From positions 140,981-204,980 of the forward strand of contig NZ_AJLR01000045.1 in NCBI RefSeq assembly GCF_000307855.1: a stretch of 64,000 bases of DNA, read 5' to 3'. Position numbers and translations under genes: made by a program. The notes under the pieces are model-generated. The model made no database searches, was not told where the DNA came from, and saw nothing but the letters and a program-made list of their open reading frames with translations. Every line of letters begins with the position of its first letter. The stretch's first letter is position 1. Of this stretch, positions 45,604 through 53,139 are shown piece by piece. The stretch is from Schinkia azotoformans LMG 9581 (GTDB lineage Bacteria > Bacillota > Bacilli > Bacillales > Bacillaceae_J).

Positions 45604-45631
45604 TAAATCACCCCCTTTCCTTTGTAATTTC

Positions 45632-45753
45632 ATTATATCCGAAAAAATACGGAATGTACATAATAATTCCGAATATAGTCGAAAGTCGTTTAAAAATATT
45701 TTTATAATTTCCGATAAAAGTCGGTTGACTTTCCGAAATAATTCGGATATTAT
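45632..45753. promoter_or_regulatory. Lysis-lysogeny switch with four 16-bp operators
   Basis: Four copies of TCCGA-N6-TCGGA-type palindromes occur: 45638-45653, 45668-45683, 45710-45725 and 45732-45747. The last fills exactly the 17-base spacer between TTGACT (45725-45730) and TATTAT (45748-45753), the rightward promoter. The first fills the 17-base spacer of the leftward promoter, whose -10 TATAAT is read from 45637 to 45632. Repressor binding would block both promoters. Confidence 0.8.
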
Positions 45754-45787
45754 ATAATTACACCGAGCGATAAGGGGGTGAAATACT

Positions 45788-46018
45788 TTGGAAATGAAAA
45801 TAACTTTAAAAGCTGCGAGAGTGAACGCAGGGCTTAAATTAGTTGATGCTGCCAATAAATTCGGGGTTAATAAAGATACTTTATCCAAGTATGAAAAGGA
45901 TTCTTCTAACGTGCCTCGATCTTTTTTCGCAAAGATTGAAGAAGTGTATGGATGGCCCGTGGAAAATATTTTTTTTGGACCACAATCCGATTTTTTTCGG
46001 AAATTAAAAACGGCATAG
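45788..46018 (+). CDS. Cro-like XRE regulator
   Basis: The 76-residue protein starts at TTG behind AAGGGGGTGAAATAC; the ATG two codons later is too far from the site. It has a single helix-turn-helix (ARVNAGLKLVDAANKFGVNKDTLSKYEKD) and a short C-terminal strand. It is the first gene of the rightward early operon, opposite CI, the Cro position, and probably competes for the same TCCGA operators. Confidence 0.8.
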   Translation: MEMKITLKAARVNAGLKLVDAANKFGVNKDTLSKYEKDSSNVPRSFFAKIEEVYGWPVENIFFGPQSDFFRKLKTA

Positions 46019-46034
46019 ACAGGAGGTGAAAGGG

Positions 46035-46268
46035 ATGGAGGAAGTTAAAAAAGAAGCCACCGTTTCAGCGATGGGTAAAGAAAAAAGAGTCATTCATGTT
46101 AATTCAATTGATTTAAAACTTGAACGTATGAACAGAGAAGAAGCGATTCTATACCTTAAAGGTCGGCTTGATGAAAGCTATGCAAGAAATAGAGAATTGC
46201 TAGTAGCAAATCACAATTTAAGACAACAGCTTTTAGAAATGGTGGAAACGAAGCCACTCGTATATTAG
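46035..46268 (+). CDS. Small early prophage protein, unknown
   Basis: The 77-residue protein has a good ribosome site (AGGAGGTGAAAGGG). It is charged and helical, with a predicted coiled coil from about residue 30 (LERMNREEAILYLKGRLDES, then NHNLRQQLLEM). No known family is recognised. It follows the Cro-like gene after 16 bases, and its 3' end overlaps the 3' end of a converging gene by 36 bases. Confidence 0.65.
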   Translation: MEEVKKEATVSAMGKEKRVIHVNSIDLKLERMNREEAILYLKGRLDESYARNRELLVANHNLRQQLLEMVETKPLVY

Positions 46269-46556
46269 TGGTTCCATTTTTCCGCCTTCATGGTCACCAA
46301 CTTCAAGTAAATAGTATTCAAAGAAATTCAACCTGTTTAACTCTTCTTCTATCAAAGAAAAGCTTTCTGTCGTTCTAAAAAGCCAAATTGCGTTATCTTC
46401 AGTCAATTTGATGAATGGTTTCTGATATTCTTCGTAATAACCTTTTTGGTGTTGTAAAGCAGTTGAGCATAAGAACGATAAAACAGAGTGTAATTTATTC
46501 AACATCTCATTCGAGGGCATATAGTCAATGATTAGTAAAAAAATTCTGCTATACAT
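46233..46556 (-). CDS. Small leftward prophage protein, unknown
   Basis: The 107-residue product starts at the ATG behind GGAAGGAGGTGAAACC, a very strong site that supports a real gene despite its orientation against the early operon. The sequence is rich in aromatic and acidic residues (FRTTESFSLIEEELNRLNFFEYYLLEVGDHEGG). It has no membrane helix or recognised domain. It overlaps the previous gene tail to tail and could be transcribed in the lysogen. Confidence 0.55.
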   Translation of the reverse strand: MYSRIFLLIIDYMPSNEMLNKLHSVLSFLCSTALQHQKGYYEEYQKPFIKLTEDNAIWLFRTTESFSLIEEELNRLNFFEYYLLEVGDHEGGKMEPLIYEWLRFHHF

Positions 46557-46640
46557 GGTTTCACCTCCTTCCCTGTCAATATTCGACAAAAAGAGTGTGA
46601 ATCCTGCTTAAAACAAAACCGCATGAAGGGGGTGAGAGGG

Positions 46641-46919
46641 ATGAAGCTTGGTAAAAAAAGAAGGAAAGCAAAGAAAATTTATGAAAGTTCAAAGTACTTT
46701 TCACTAAAAGGTGCGAAAAGAGAACGTTTAGTTAATGAGAGAAAAAATCTCAAGTTAACACAAAGTGATGTTGCAAAGAAATTAGGGGTTTCCATATCGC
46801 TTATTTCATCACTTGAATCAAATCGAAGTAGGCCTAGTTTAGAAGTGGCGCTTAAACTACAAGAGCTTTATGATGTACCGCTGGAACAGTTATTTCCTGA
46901 TGATAATGATTTTTATTAA
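46641..46919 (+). CDS. XRE-family regulator with basic N terminus
   Basis: The 92-residue product starts at the ATG behind AAGGGGGTGAGAGGG. A lysine-rich lead (LGKKRRKAKKIYESSKYF) precedes an XRE domain: KNLKLTQSDVAKKLGVSISLISSLESNRSRPSLEVALKL, split here as helices 2-4 of the fold. It ends LEQLFPDDNDFY. It is probably a second early regulator of the phage. The possible promoter and palindrome ACACGATAGTGT (46932-46943) just downstream may be its operator. Confidence 0.75.
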   Translation: MKLGKKRRKAKKIYESSKYFSLKGAKRERLVNERKNLKLTQSDVAKKLGVSISLISSLESNRSRPSLEVALKLQELYDVPLEQLFPDDNDFY

Positions 46920-47113
46920 AAATAATGCTTGACACGATAGTGTTGAAAAAATTCCAGTTTTAAAATTTCAAACCGTACTATTATGTGTCTTGTGATTGGT
47001 TAAAGGTGTTTGTGTTATATCGTTCTATTGTATTAGTTAATTCAGCAAATAAAAATGGAAAAAGTTCATTTTTGTACAATGTTTTTAAAACAAATAGGTT
47101 AGGAGTGAGATGG

Positions 47114-47263
47114 ATGAATCAAAGTGAAATGTTGAATTCCAGTATTTGTGCTTTGTTGGCACTAATTGAAAATAAGGCAAAGGAGGGAAACTCCGACAGT
47201 ATCGATAAAACACTGCCAGAGCTTGTGAATGCAACTGCCGAATTAATTAAATCCCAATACTGA
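47114..47263 (+). CDS. Small early protein, unknown
   Basis: The 49-residue product starts at the ATG behind AGGAGTGAGATGG. It is a helical, acidic peptide (SSICALLALIENKAKEGNSD, then LPELVNATAELIKSQ). No family is recognised. The longer in-frame ORF upstream lacks a ribosome site. Confidence 0.5.
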   Translation: MNQSEMLNSSICALLALIENKAKEGNSDSIDKTLPELVNATAELIKSQY

Positions 47264-47270
47264 TAAAGGT

Positions 47271-47462
47271 TTAGTTCAGTCCTTTATCAGCCTCATAAAC
47301 AGCTTTGTAGATGGATTTGAAAAGTTTGTTTATCTCAGCTGCATATTGAGAGTTATATTCTTCAGCGCTGATGTCTGAACCAAAGTTAGTTTGCATTTTC
47401 TCCAATGCTTTAAGAGTAATCTCTTTTGCTACTTCTAACTTTGTTGTTGGTGAAGATGCCAT
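47271..47462 (-). CDS. Small leftward prophage protein, unknown
   Basis: The 63-residue product starts at the ATG behind AAAGGCGGTG. It is helical, with two predicted helices (LEVAKEITLKALEKMQ and NSQYAAEINKLFKSIYKAVYEA). It resembles the short helical phage proteins often called unknown; no function can be given. It is the second leftward gene inside the rightward early region. Confidence 0.5.
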   Translation of the reverse strand: MASSPTTKLEVAKEITLKALEKMQTNFGSDISAEEYNSQYAAEINKLFKSIYKAVYEADKGLN

Positions 47463-47582
47463 ATTTGCACCGCCTTTCTTAGAAAATTGAAGAACGTACA
47501 CTCGCCAAAGTCTCAGTTCTTCAAGTAACAAATTTCTACAAGAAAGTGCGAAATCCTGCAAGCAGAAAGGAAGTGAGTGGAA

Positions 47583-47852
47583 ATGTTAACAGTTCAAGTT
47601 GATGAACAAGTAATTGAGCAAAGGTTTCACGATGAACTTAAAAAGCGTCTGGATCAACTTGAAAATCAACAAGTGTTTTGGGACATGAAAACGCTATGTA
47701 AAGTCACTTGCATGAGCGACAACTTTATAAAGGATCAGTTTTTCTACGATACGCGTTTCCCAAAGTTCCGTATAGGAAAGAAATGGCTGTTTCCGGCGAA
47801 AGAGGCAGAAAGCTTTTTGCTTAAGTGGATTAAAGAACACCCAACAAATTAA
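47583..47852 (+). CDS. Excisionase/MerR-like small DNA-binding protein
   Basis: The 89-residue product starts at the ATG behind AAAGGAAGTG. The C-terminal half has a helix-turn-helix of the HTH_17/excisionase type (LCKVTCMSDNFIKDQFFYD, then FPKFRIGKKWLFPAKEAESFL), where the IGKKW-FP strand is the typical wing. The N-terminal half is a short coiled coil. It is a candidate recombination directionality factor or early regulator; evidence is limited to this pattern. Confidence 0.6.
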   Translation: MLTVQVDEQVIEQRFHDELKKRLDQLENQQVFWDMKTLCKVTCMSDNFIKDQFFYDTRFPKFRIGKKWLFPAKEAESFLLKWIKEHPTN

Positions 47853-47865
47853 GGGAGGAAAAAAG

Positions 47866-48246
47866 ATGAATAAAACACAACTTGATTTTAATTTAACAGT
47901 TAGTCGTTTAATAGGCGAAATTCAGCAGCTAGGGACAATGATTACGTTATGCACAGAAATGATAGTTGAGGTTGAGTTCAGGCCTCATGTGAAGTGGACT
48001 ACCGTAAGAATTTATAAAGATGACGAGTCATTTAAGAAAAAAATTGACGGTGTTGAATCTGGTTTTATTTACGTATCTACCGAAGAAAAATATTTCAATG
48101 ATACTCCAGAAAAACAACAATTTACTATTAAAAGGTTAATGAAGATCAAGCGCCAGTTGATCAACATCTTAAAAGAAAAGCAAATTAATTACGGAAAGTT
48201 AGATTACACAATCAAGACAGTTGAATACAAGCAGTATGTGATTTAA
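47866..48246 (+). CDS. Prophage protein, unknown
   Basis: The 126-residue protein begins 13 bases after the previous gene behind AAGGGAGGAAAAAAG. It is mixed alpha/beta and basic at the C terminus (RLMKIKRQLINILKEKQINYGKLDY). No family is recognised. It is followed by a terminator, marking the end of the first early transcription unit. Confidence 0.65.
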   Translation: MNKTQLDFNLTVSRLIGEIQQLGTMITLCTEMIVEVEFRPHVKWTTVRIYKDDESFKKKIDGVESGFIYVSTEEKYFNDTPEKQQFTIKRLMKIKRQLINILKEKQINYGKLDYTIKTVEYKQYVI

Positions 48247-48275
48247 GGAGCTTTGTTGCTCCAAATTTTTTTAGA
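48246..48275 (+). terminator. Intrinsic terminator in the early region
   Basis: GGAGC, a TTTGTT loop and GCTCC are followed by AAATTTTTTT. Lying between regulatory and replication genes, it could be an antitermination control point. Confidence 0.7.
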
Positions 48276-48372
48276 CTTTTGCAGAAAAAGTTGTCGTACC
48301 TACCAAGATATGAACATACATCAGTGATTATGACAACAAATGGAAGGTATCAATGGAGAGGAGAGAAAGAAA

Positions 48373-49059
48373 GTGGAATTACAAGTTATTGAGAAAAACG
48401 GATTTAGAGTACTAGCATCTACTCAATTAGCAGAAGCTTACGGTACCGAACCAGTAAAAATTCAGCAAAATTTCAATAACAACAAAAACCGTTATAAGGA
48501 AGGCAAGCATTTCATTTTGTTACAAGGTGATGAATTAAAAGAGTTCAAGCGCAACTTCGAAAATTTCGAAGTCGCTCAAAATGTAAATAAACTGTACCTT
48601 TGGACAGAAAAAGGAGCATGGCTACACGCAAAATCACTGAATACCGACAAAGCTTGGGATGCTTTTGAATTGCTGGTGGACGCATACTACACGGTGAAAG
48701 AACAAGTCAAAGTATTAAGTGAACGTGAGCAGTTAATCGCATCGATGAAACTAACAATCGAAACACAAGAAGAAGTAGGGCAACTGAAGGGTGAGATGAA
48801 AGAAATTCGTTTATTGGTGGAAGAACAAATCACTTTGGACCATGGTGAGCAAAGAAAAGTTCAAAAGACGGTTGCAAAGCGTGTTTACGATATATCGGAT
48901 GACTCTGAACAACGAAGTGCATACTTTCGAGAAATCTACCGTGAAATTAAAGATCGCTTTGGAGTTGCTTCTTATAAAGATATTAAACGAAAGGATATTA
49001 ATTCAGCTTTACGTTATATCGAAGCGTGGATTCCGAGAAAGTCTGGTGCTGCATCATGA
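48373..49059 (+). CDS. Phage antirepressor (ORF6N-ORF6C)
   Basis: I chose the GTG behind GGAGAGGAGAGAAAG, where the ORF6N domain begins (228 residues). The N-terminal ORF6N domain (about 1-110; RVLASTQLAEAYGTEPVKIQ, LYLWTEKGAWLHAKSL) is typical of Bro/KilA-related DNA-binding proteins. After a coiled linker, ORF6C (about 165-220; REIYREIKDRFGVASYKDI) follows. Proteins of this layout antagonise CI-type repressors during induction. It heads a run of overlapping genes (ATGA junctions). Confidence 0.85.
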   Translation: MELQVIEKNGFRVLASTQLAEAYGTEPVKIQQNFNNNKNRYKEGKHFILLQGDELKEFKRNFENFEVAQNVNKLYLWTEKGAWLHAKSLNTDKAWDAFELLVDAYYTVKEQVKVLSEREQLIASMKLTIETQEEVGQLKGEMKEIRLLVEEQITLDHGEQRKVQKTVAKRVYDISDDSEQRSAYFREIYREIKDRFGVASYKDIKRKDINSALRYIEAWIPRKSGAAS

Positions 49060-49328
49060 ACATACATAACAAAGTGCTCCCTGCAGACCGTAACTTGGCG
49101 TATCAATTAGAAGAATGCTCCATTGCCTGTTTACGAAATGCTTACGTATATCGGATGACAGGTGACCGTGAAACAGCAGCTCGCTGGATGGAAGAAGCCA
49201 GACGTTGTGAACGTGATTTGGACAAGCTTATCCAGAAGAAACAGGAACGCGATCGATTAGAAGAAGTTGTGAAGGATTTAAAAGCCCGTGGTATTTTATG
49301 TGAAATTGTTAGGAGGTCAATTGGATGA
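49056..49328 (+). CDS. Prophage protein, unknown, coupled to the antirepressor gene
   Basis: The 90-residue product has an ATGA start overlapping the antirepressor stop. It is helical and charged, with a tetratricopeptide-like feel (YQLEECSIACLRNAYVYRMTG, ETAARWMEEARRCERDLDKL), but no clear family. Its stop again overlaps the next ATG. Confidence 0.65.
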   Translation: MNIHNKVLPADRNLAYQLEECSIACLRNAYVYRMTGDRETAARWMEEARRCERDLDKLIQKKQERDRLEEVVKDLKARGILCEIVRRSIG

Positions 49329-49528
49329 TTCGATTTCGTATAACTGCTACACCTCGTATATTGAAAGCCAAAGAGGTTAGACAACATTGCGAGTATTTAA
49401 GATCTAATTTGGAAGAATTCAACAGAATGCAGGACATGGACTATTACATTAAGCAGGTAATTGAATTCAATCGTCCGTTTTTAGAAGTAAAAGAAAAAGC
49501 AGCTAACGCGCCAACGTTAACCGCTTAA
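49325..49528 (+). CDS. Small prophage protein, unknown
   Basis: The 67-residue protein overlaps the preceding gene by 4 bases (ATGA), with the ribosome site AGGAGG inside that gene. It is basic and helical. No family is recognised. It is the last gene of the antirepressor unit before a 176-base non-coding, structured segment. Confidence 0.6.
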   Translation: MIRFRITATPRILKAKEVRQHCEYLRSNLEEFNRMQDMDYYIKQVIEFNRPFLEVKEKAANAPTLTA

Positions 49529-49571
49529 CTAATAATGAATTTTATCAAAAATATTATATCACATTTATTGT

Positions 49572-49680
49572 GAGCGACAAGTTAGATTCTTGTCGTCATG
49601 CCGGGGAACTTTAAATGATTCCTTCCTCCCACCCCTATTTATTATTCCTCGGCGTGACGATGCGAGTGTAGCCATTCGCA
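49572..49680. other. Non-coding segment with nested strong hairpins
   Basis: GCGACAAG (49574-49581) pairs with CTTGTCG (49589-49595). CGTCATGCCGGGG (49594-49606) pairs over 13 bases with CCTCGGCGTGACG (49647-49659), with two wobbles, around a pyrimidine-rich 40-base loop. A third hairpin TGCGA/TCGCA (49661-49680) follows. No T run follows any of them. It could be an RNA element, a protein-binding site or a small RNA; its role is not known. Confidence 0.5.
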
Positions 49681-49704
49681 AATATGAAGAAAGGAGCCTA
49701 GTCA

Positions 49705-49926
49705 ATGCTTGAAAATCAAATGGTAAACGACAAACATTGGAAACACCATGAAAGCAAAGCTAAGGTGGTTGGTGAGTGCGCAGGATGCAAGGATGAGATT
49801 TATGTAGGTCATGATGTTTACGAATTAGAAATCGATGGAGAAAATTTTTTAATTCATCAGGATTCAAAATGTTGTGAAAGGTTTATTGAAAAAATATCTT
49901 TTTGGAAAGTTGCTGGGGAAGATTAA
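49705..49926 (+). CDS. Small cysteine-containing prophage protein, unknown
   Basis: The 73-residue product has ribosome site AAAGGAGCC. It contains CAGC (a CxxC) near residue 27 and CC near residue 58, with nearby histidines (YVGHDVYELE, LIHQDSKCC), which may form a zinc ribbon. No family is named. A perfect hairpin follows directly after the stop. Confidence 0.6.
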   Translation: MLENQMVNDKHWKHHESKAKVVGECAGCKDEIYVGHDVYELEIDGENFLIHQDSKCCERFIEKISFWKVAGED

Positions 49927-49927
49927 T

Positions 49928-50004
49928 GGTCTGTGCGCCAACACAGACCAAATATCACAAAAATAAACTTACGCCTATTTTACATCATCTGTAAAGAAAT
50001 AGGC
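49928..50004. other. Two consecutive hairpins in the leader of the recombination cassette
   Basis: GGTCTGTG (from 49928) pairs perfectly with CACAGACC (to about 49950). GCCTATTTTACA pairs with TGTAAAGAAATAGGC (about 49973-50004), leaving a small bulge. Neither is followed by Ts. They lie between two genes, 26 bases before the next start, and are candidates for RNA processing or translational control. Confidence 0.5.
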
Positions 50005-50029
50005 AAACGAAAATACAGGAGGTATTGCA

Positions 50030-50995
50030 ATGTCTCAAAACCAAATAGCAAAGCAGAATAATTCTACTGCAATTCTGGGCGAAACAGAAGTATTTATTCG
50101 CCGCAGTGCTGCAGGTGCGATAAAAGCAATTAAGGGGAAAGTGAATCTGCTTGAAAGCAAAGGTCATCTAGCAAAAATTCAGGATAAGGTAATGATCACG
50201 GAAGCCGGCTATAGAGAATTAAATAAAATTGCCGGTGTTTCAATCATTACGCCTGAAAAGTTGACGTTGCCGGATGGAAAAGTCGTAGTTAACCCTTACC
50301 CGATTGTAGATCCAGTATCCGGAACCATCTCAAAAGTCTGGGTTAAGAAAATCGGAATTGGCTATTCTCCAATCGGTAATTTAGTCATTACTTCATCAAC
50401 GCTGCTATATGACATTCAAATGTACTTAATTCAGGATCTGGCCAAAAAAGTACAATACAACAAAGATGCCGGCAGAATATGCATGGAGCAAACTCTATCA
50501 GAGGAAGACATGAAAAGAGGGGCATTCTTCAAAATTGAAGGCAATGTTGGGGTTTGGGTTGATTTAAGTCATAAGGATGTCTTAAAAGCATTCGATACGT
50601 TTATTAATAATAAATTATTTGCTGAAAGAAAAGCCCAAACGATATGTGAACGTAATGTTCTCAAAAAACATCCTTCTCTTTCAACGACATATGTAGAGCC
50701 GCAGATGCTAAATGGTAAACATGTTGGTCAAGTAACGGTCATCGGGTTTACACATGATCTTTCAAAAGATGAGCTACTAGAAATGGCTGATCAGGCAGAA
50801 CGTGGAGAACCAATTAAAGTTCGCGGCGAGGATGCACAAATTATTGATCACTATGATGATGTAACGGAAGAAGATATTGTCTCATCAACTGATGAAGATG
50901 AAATTGCTCAACAAGTGAAAGATGAAGGTCAACAACCGGCACAAAATCAATCAGCGGATCCAACCTTTTTTAATGAAAGTGGGGTGGTGTTCTAA
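50030..50995 (+). CDS. Unknown prophage protein of the recombination cassette
   Basis: The 321-residue protein has ribosome site ACAGGAGGTATTGC. A conserved-looking alpha/beta core of about 240 residues (IGYSPIGNLVITSSTLLYDI, then ERKAQTICERNVLKKHPSL) is followed by an acidic disordered tail (HYDDVTEEDIVSSTDEDEI). I do not recognise RecT, Erf, Redbeta or Sak motifs. Position directly before an SbcC-like ATPase (TAATG overlap), a UvrD-like helicase and SSB suggests a single-strand annealing or DNA-end factor; this is inference only. Confidence 0.75.
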   Translation: MSQNQIAKQNNSTAILGETEVFIRRSAAGAIKAIKGKVNLLESKGHLAKIQDKVMITEAGYRELNKIAGVSIITPEKLTLPDGKVVVNPYPIVDPVSGTISKVWVKKIGIGYSPIGNLVITSSTLLYDIQMYLIQDLAKKVQYNKDAGRICMEQTLSEEDMKRGAFFKIEGNVGVWVDLSHKDVLKAFDTFINNKLFAERKAQTICERNVLKKHPSLSTTYVEPQMLNGKHVGQVTVIGFTHDLSKDELLEMADQAERGEPIKVRGEDAQIIDHYDDVTEEDIVSSTDEDEIAQQVKDEGQQPAQNQSADPTFFNESGVVF

Positions 50996-53139
50996 TGATT
51001 AAAGAAATCATTATGAAAAACGTTAAAGGAACAACAACCAATCAGCAACTTACAGGTAAAGACATCATTATAGGTCCAAACGGTGTTGGTAAATCGACAA
51101 GAATTCAAGTATTGGGAGCAGCCCTTTTAGGTTATGTTCCAGGACACGGCAAAGCTCCCGGGGAAACATTCAAGCATTCAAGTGACCAGGATGTTATGAC
51201 TGTTGGATTGTCTGTTAATGACTTTACATTTGAACGAAATTTCGAACGGAATGTCACAAGAAATAAGACAACTGGAAAAGAAGACATTAAGTATTCTGAG
51301 AAGGTTTCATTAAGTCCATCCAAAGGAGAGCGAACTAACACCCAGAAGAAATCTAGAATTGAACAAGAAGTTGGTAGTTTCCCAGTCATGTTAGATTTCA
51401 ATGAATTTTTGGGCTTATCAGATTCGAAACGCAGGGATTTTATTTACGGCTTATCATCAGCTGGATCCACTTGGACAAAAGAAAAATTAGATCGTCATTT
51501 AAATGATAGCTTGTTATCGATGGAAATCGAAGTGAATAATCCCGATTACTATGAAACATTAACGGAATCTATTAACGAAGCAATCAATAATTTTCCCAAT
51601 AACTATGATTTTTCTGATGGATTAACGGCTGTTATTGATTGGGTCGATGGACAACTTTCCTATTACAAAAAGCAAAAAGACGACTCTGAGGGTGCTGTTC
51701 GTGCCTTTGCTGAAATGAAAAATAAACTGAACGATACAGATCGTGGCTTAAAGCAAAATAAAGAAGAATTAACGCAGTTACGTAACAAGTTGATGGCAGT
51801 TAAAGAACAATATGCTCGTGATTTCGAAAAAAAGAAGGCGTTTGATCGGAAAAATGAACGTATTACCGAACTTCAGCAGTCAATTGAGTCATTAAAGAAT
51901 AATCAAATCGAAGGCACAGAACAAATTGAGAAACAAATTACAGAATTAAATCAACAAGTGAAGGAAGTTCCTGAAAGTAAGTCGGCATCTTACGAAGCAA
52001 AAGCTACAGAATTAGAAAATCAAAAACAGCAGAATATGAATGAAGCGTGGACTGCCAAAGGAAAGACTCAAGAACTTGCGGCTAAAAAAGCTAGTATAGA
52101 GCAAACATTAAATACAATCAACGAAAATAAAGGGGTTTGTGTTATTCAAGCACAAATTGCATGCAACAAAGATTTTTCTAAGTATCTGGAACATGCGCAA
52201 GCCAAAGTTGATTCACTGGCGGCATCGATAAAAGAGTTTATCGAGATTGGTAATGAAAAAATAAAATTAGCTGAAAACCTAGGAAAGCTAGTCAAAGAAT
52301 GGAGGCAAAAGGCGCAACAAGATAACAACAATTTTCGTGAAGTGGTCAATCATAATCAGCAAATCACGAATAAAATTAGCCTTTTAAAAGAACAATTAAA
52401 TCTTATTCAGAAAAAGAAGGAGCAACAGGCAAGTAAACTTCAAGATTTAAATAGTGAACTTGAAAAATTACAAAACGAATCAAATGAGCCGATTGCCCCA
52501 CTGGATATACTCGAGCGTCAACAAGAAGCATTAGCAAAACAAATTGAAGAGCTTGAGACAAAAGTGACAGAACAGGAAAAGGCTAAGAATCAACTTGCTA
52601 CGCTTAAACAATCGATGTTGAATTACAAAAAAGCTGAAATGAAGGTAAATGCCTTTAATTCGATTAAAAAAGAACTTGGTGCAAAAGGTGTACAAGGATT
52701 AATTGTAAAAGAGCAGCTTGATCCAATTAAAAAGGATATTGAAGAAAATCTTCGAGCAATGGGAGTTGAACATGAAGTATTCTTCCAGACAACCTCTGAC
52801 ACAGGGCAAGAAGTCTTCCAGTTTGGTTGGGTAAACACTGGCGAGCAAAGGAATTTTGATTCGTTATCAACTGGCCAACAGATCATTTTTTTAATAGGAT
52901 TTATGATTACTATTTTGGAACGGGCAAATCCACCGTTAAAGGTGCTTGCAATTGATAACATTGAAAATTTAGATCCTAAGAATTTTTACAATGTGGTGAA
53001 AGGTTTGGACCAACTTTCTCATAAAGTAGACAACATTATACTAGCAGGCGTTCTTAGTCCAATTAGTTTCGACGGCTGGAAGGTATGGCAATTAGAGCAA
53101 ACTAATGAAGCAGGTGAAATGCATGAATCAGCTTCTTAA
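50995..53139 (+). CDS. SbcC/Rad50-like AAA ATPase
   Basis: The 714-residue protein has Walker A GPNGVGKST near residue 30, long coiled coils (about 220-570), the ABC signature LSTGQQ and Walker B VLAIDNIENLD near the end. Halfway along the coil is a pair of cysteines nine residues apart (GVCVIQAQIACNKDF) where Rad50 has its CxxC zinc hook. Such ATPases hold and process DNA ends, usually with an SbcD-type nuclease; none is seen in this window. Its start shares a base with the previous stop, and its end overlaps the helicase gene by 17 bases. Confidence 0.88.
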   Translation: MIKEIIMKNVKGTTTNQQLTGKDIIIGPNGVGKSTRIQVLGAALLGYVPGHGKAPGETFKHSSDQDVMTVGLSVNDFTFERNFERNVTRNKTTGKEDIKYSEKVSLSPSKGERTNTQKKSRIEQEVGSFPVMLDFNEFLGLSDSKRRDFIYGLSSAGSTWTKEKLDRHLNDSLLSMEIEVNNPDYYETLTESINEAINNFPNNYDFSDGLTAVIDWVDGQLSYYKKQKDDSEGAVRAFAEMKNKLNDTDRGLKQNKEELTQLRNKLMAVKEQYARDFEKKKAFDRKNERITELQQSIESLKNNQIEGTEQIEKQITELNQQVKEVPESKSASYEAKATELENQKQQNMNEAWTAKGKTQELAAKKASIEQTLNTINENKGVCVIQAQIACNKDFSKYLEHAQAKVDSLAASIKEFIEIGNEKIKLAENLGKLVKEWRQKAQQDNNNFREVVNHNQQITNKISLLKEQLNLIQKKKEQQASKLQDLNSELEKLQNESNEPIAPLDILERQQEALAKQIEELETKVTEQEKAKNQLATLKQSMLNYKKAEMKVNAFNSIKKELGAKGVQGLIVKEQLDPIKKDIEENLRAMGVEHEVFFQTTSDTGQEVFQFGWVNTGEQRNFDSLSTGQQIIFLIGFMITILERANPPLKVLAIDNIENLDPKNFYNVVKGLDQLSHKVDNIILAGVLSPISFDGWKVWQLEQTNEAGEMHESAS

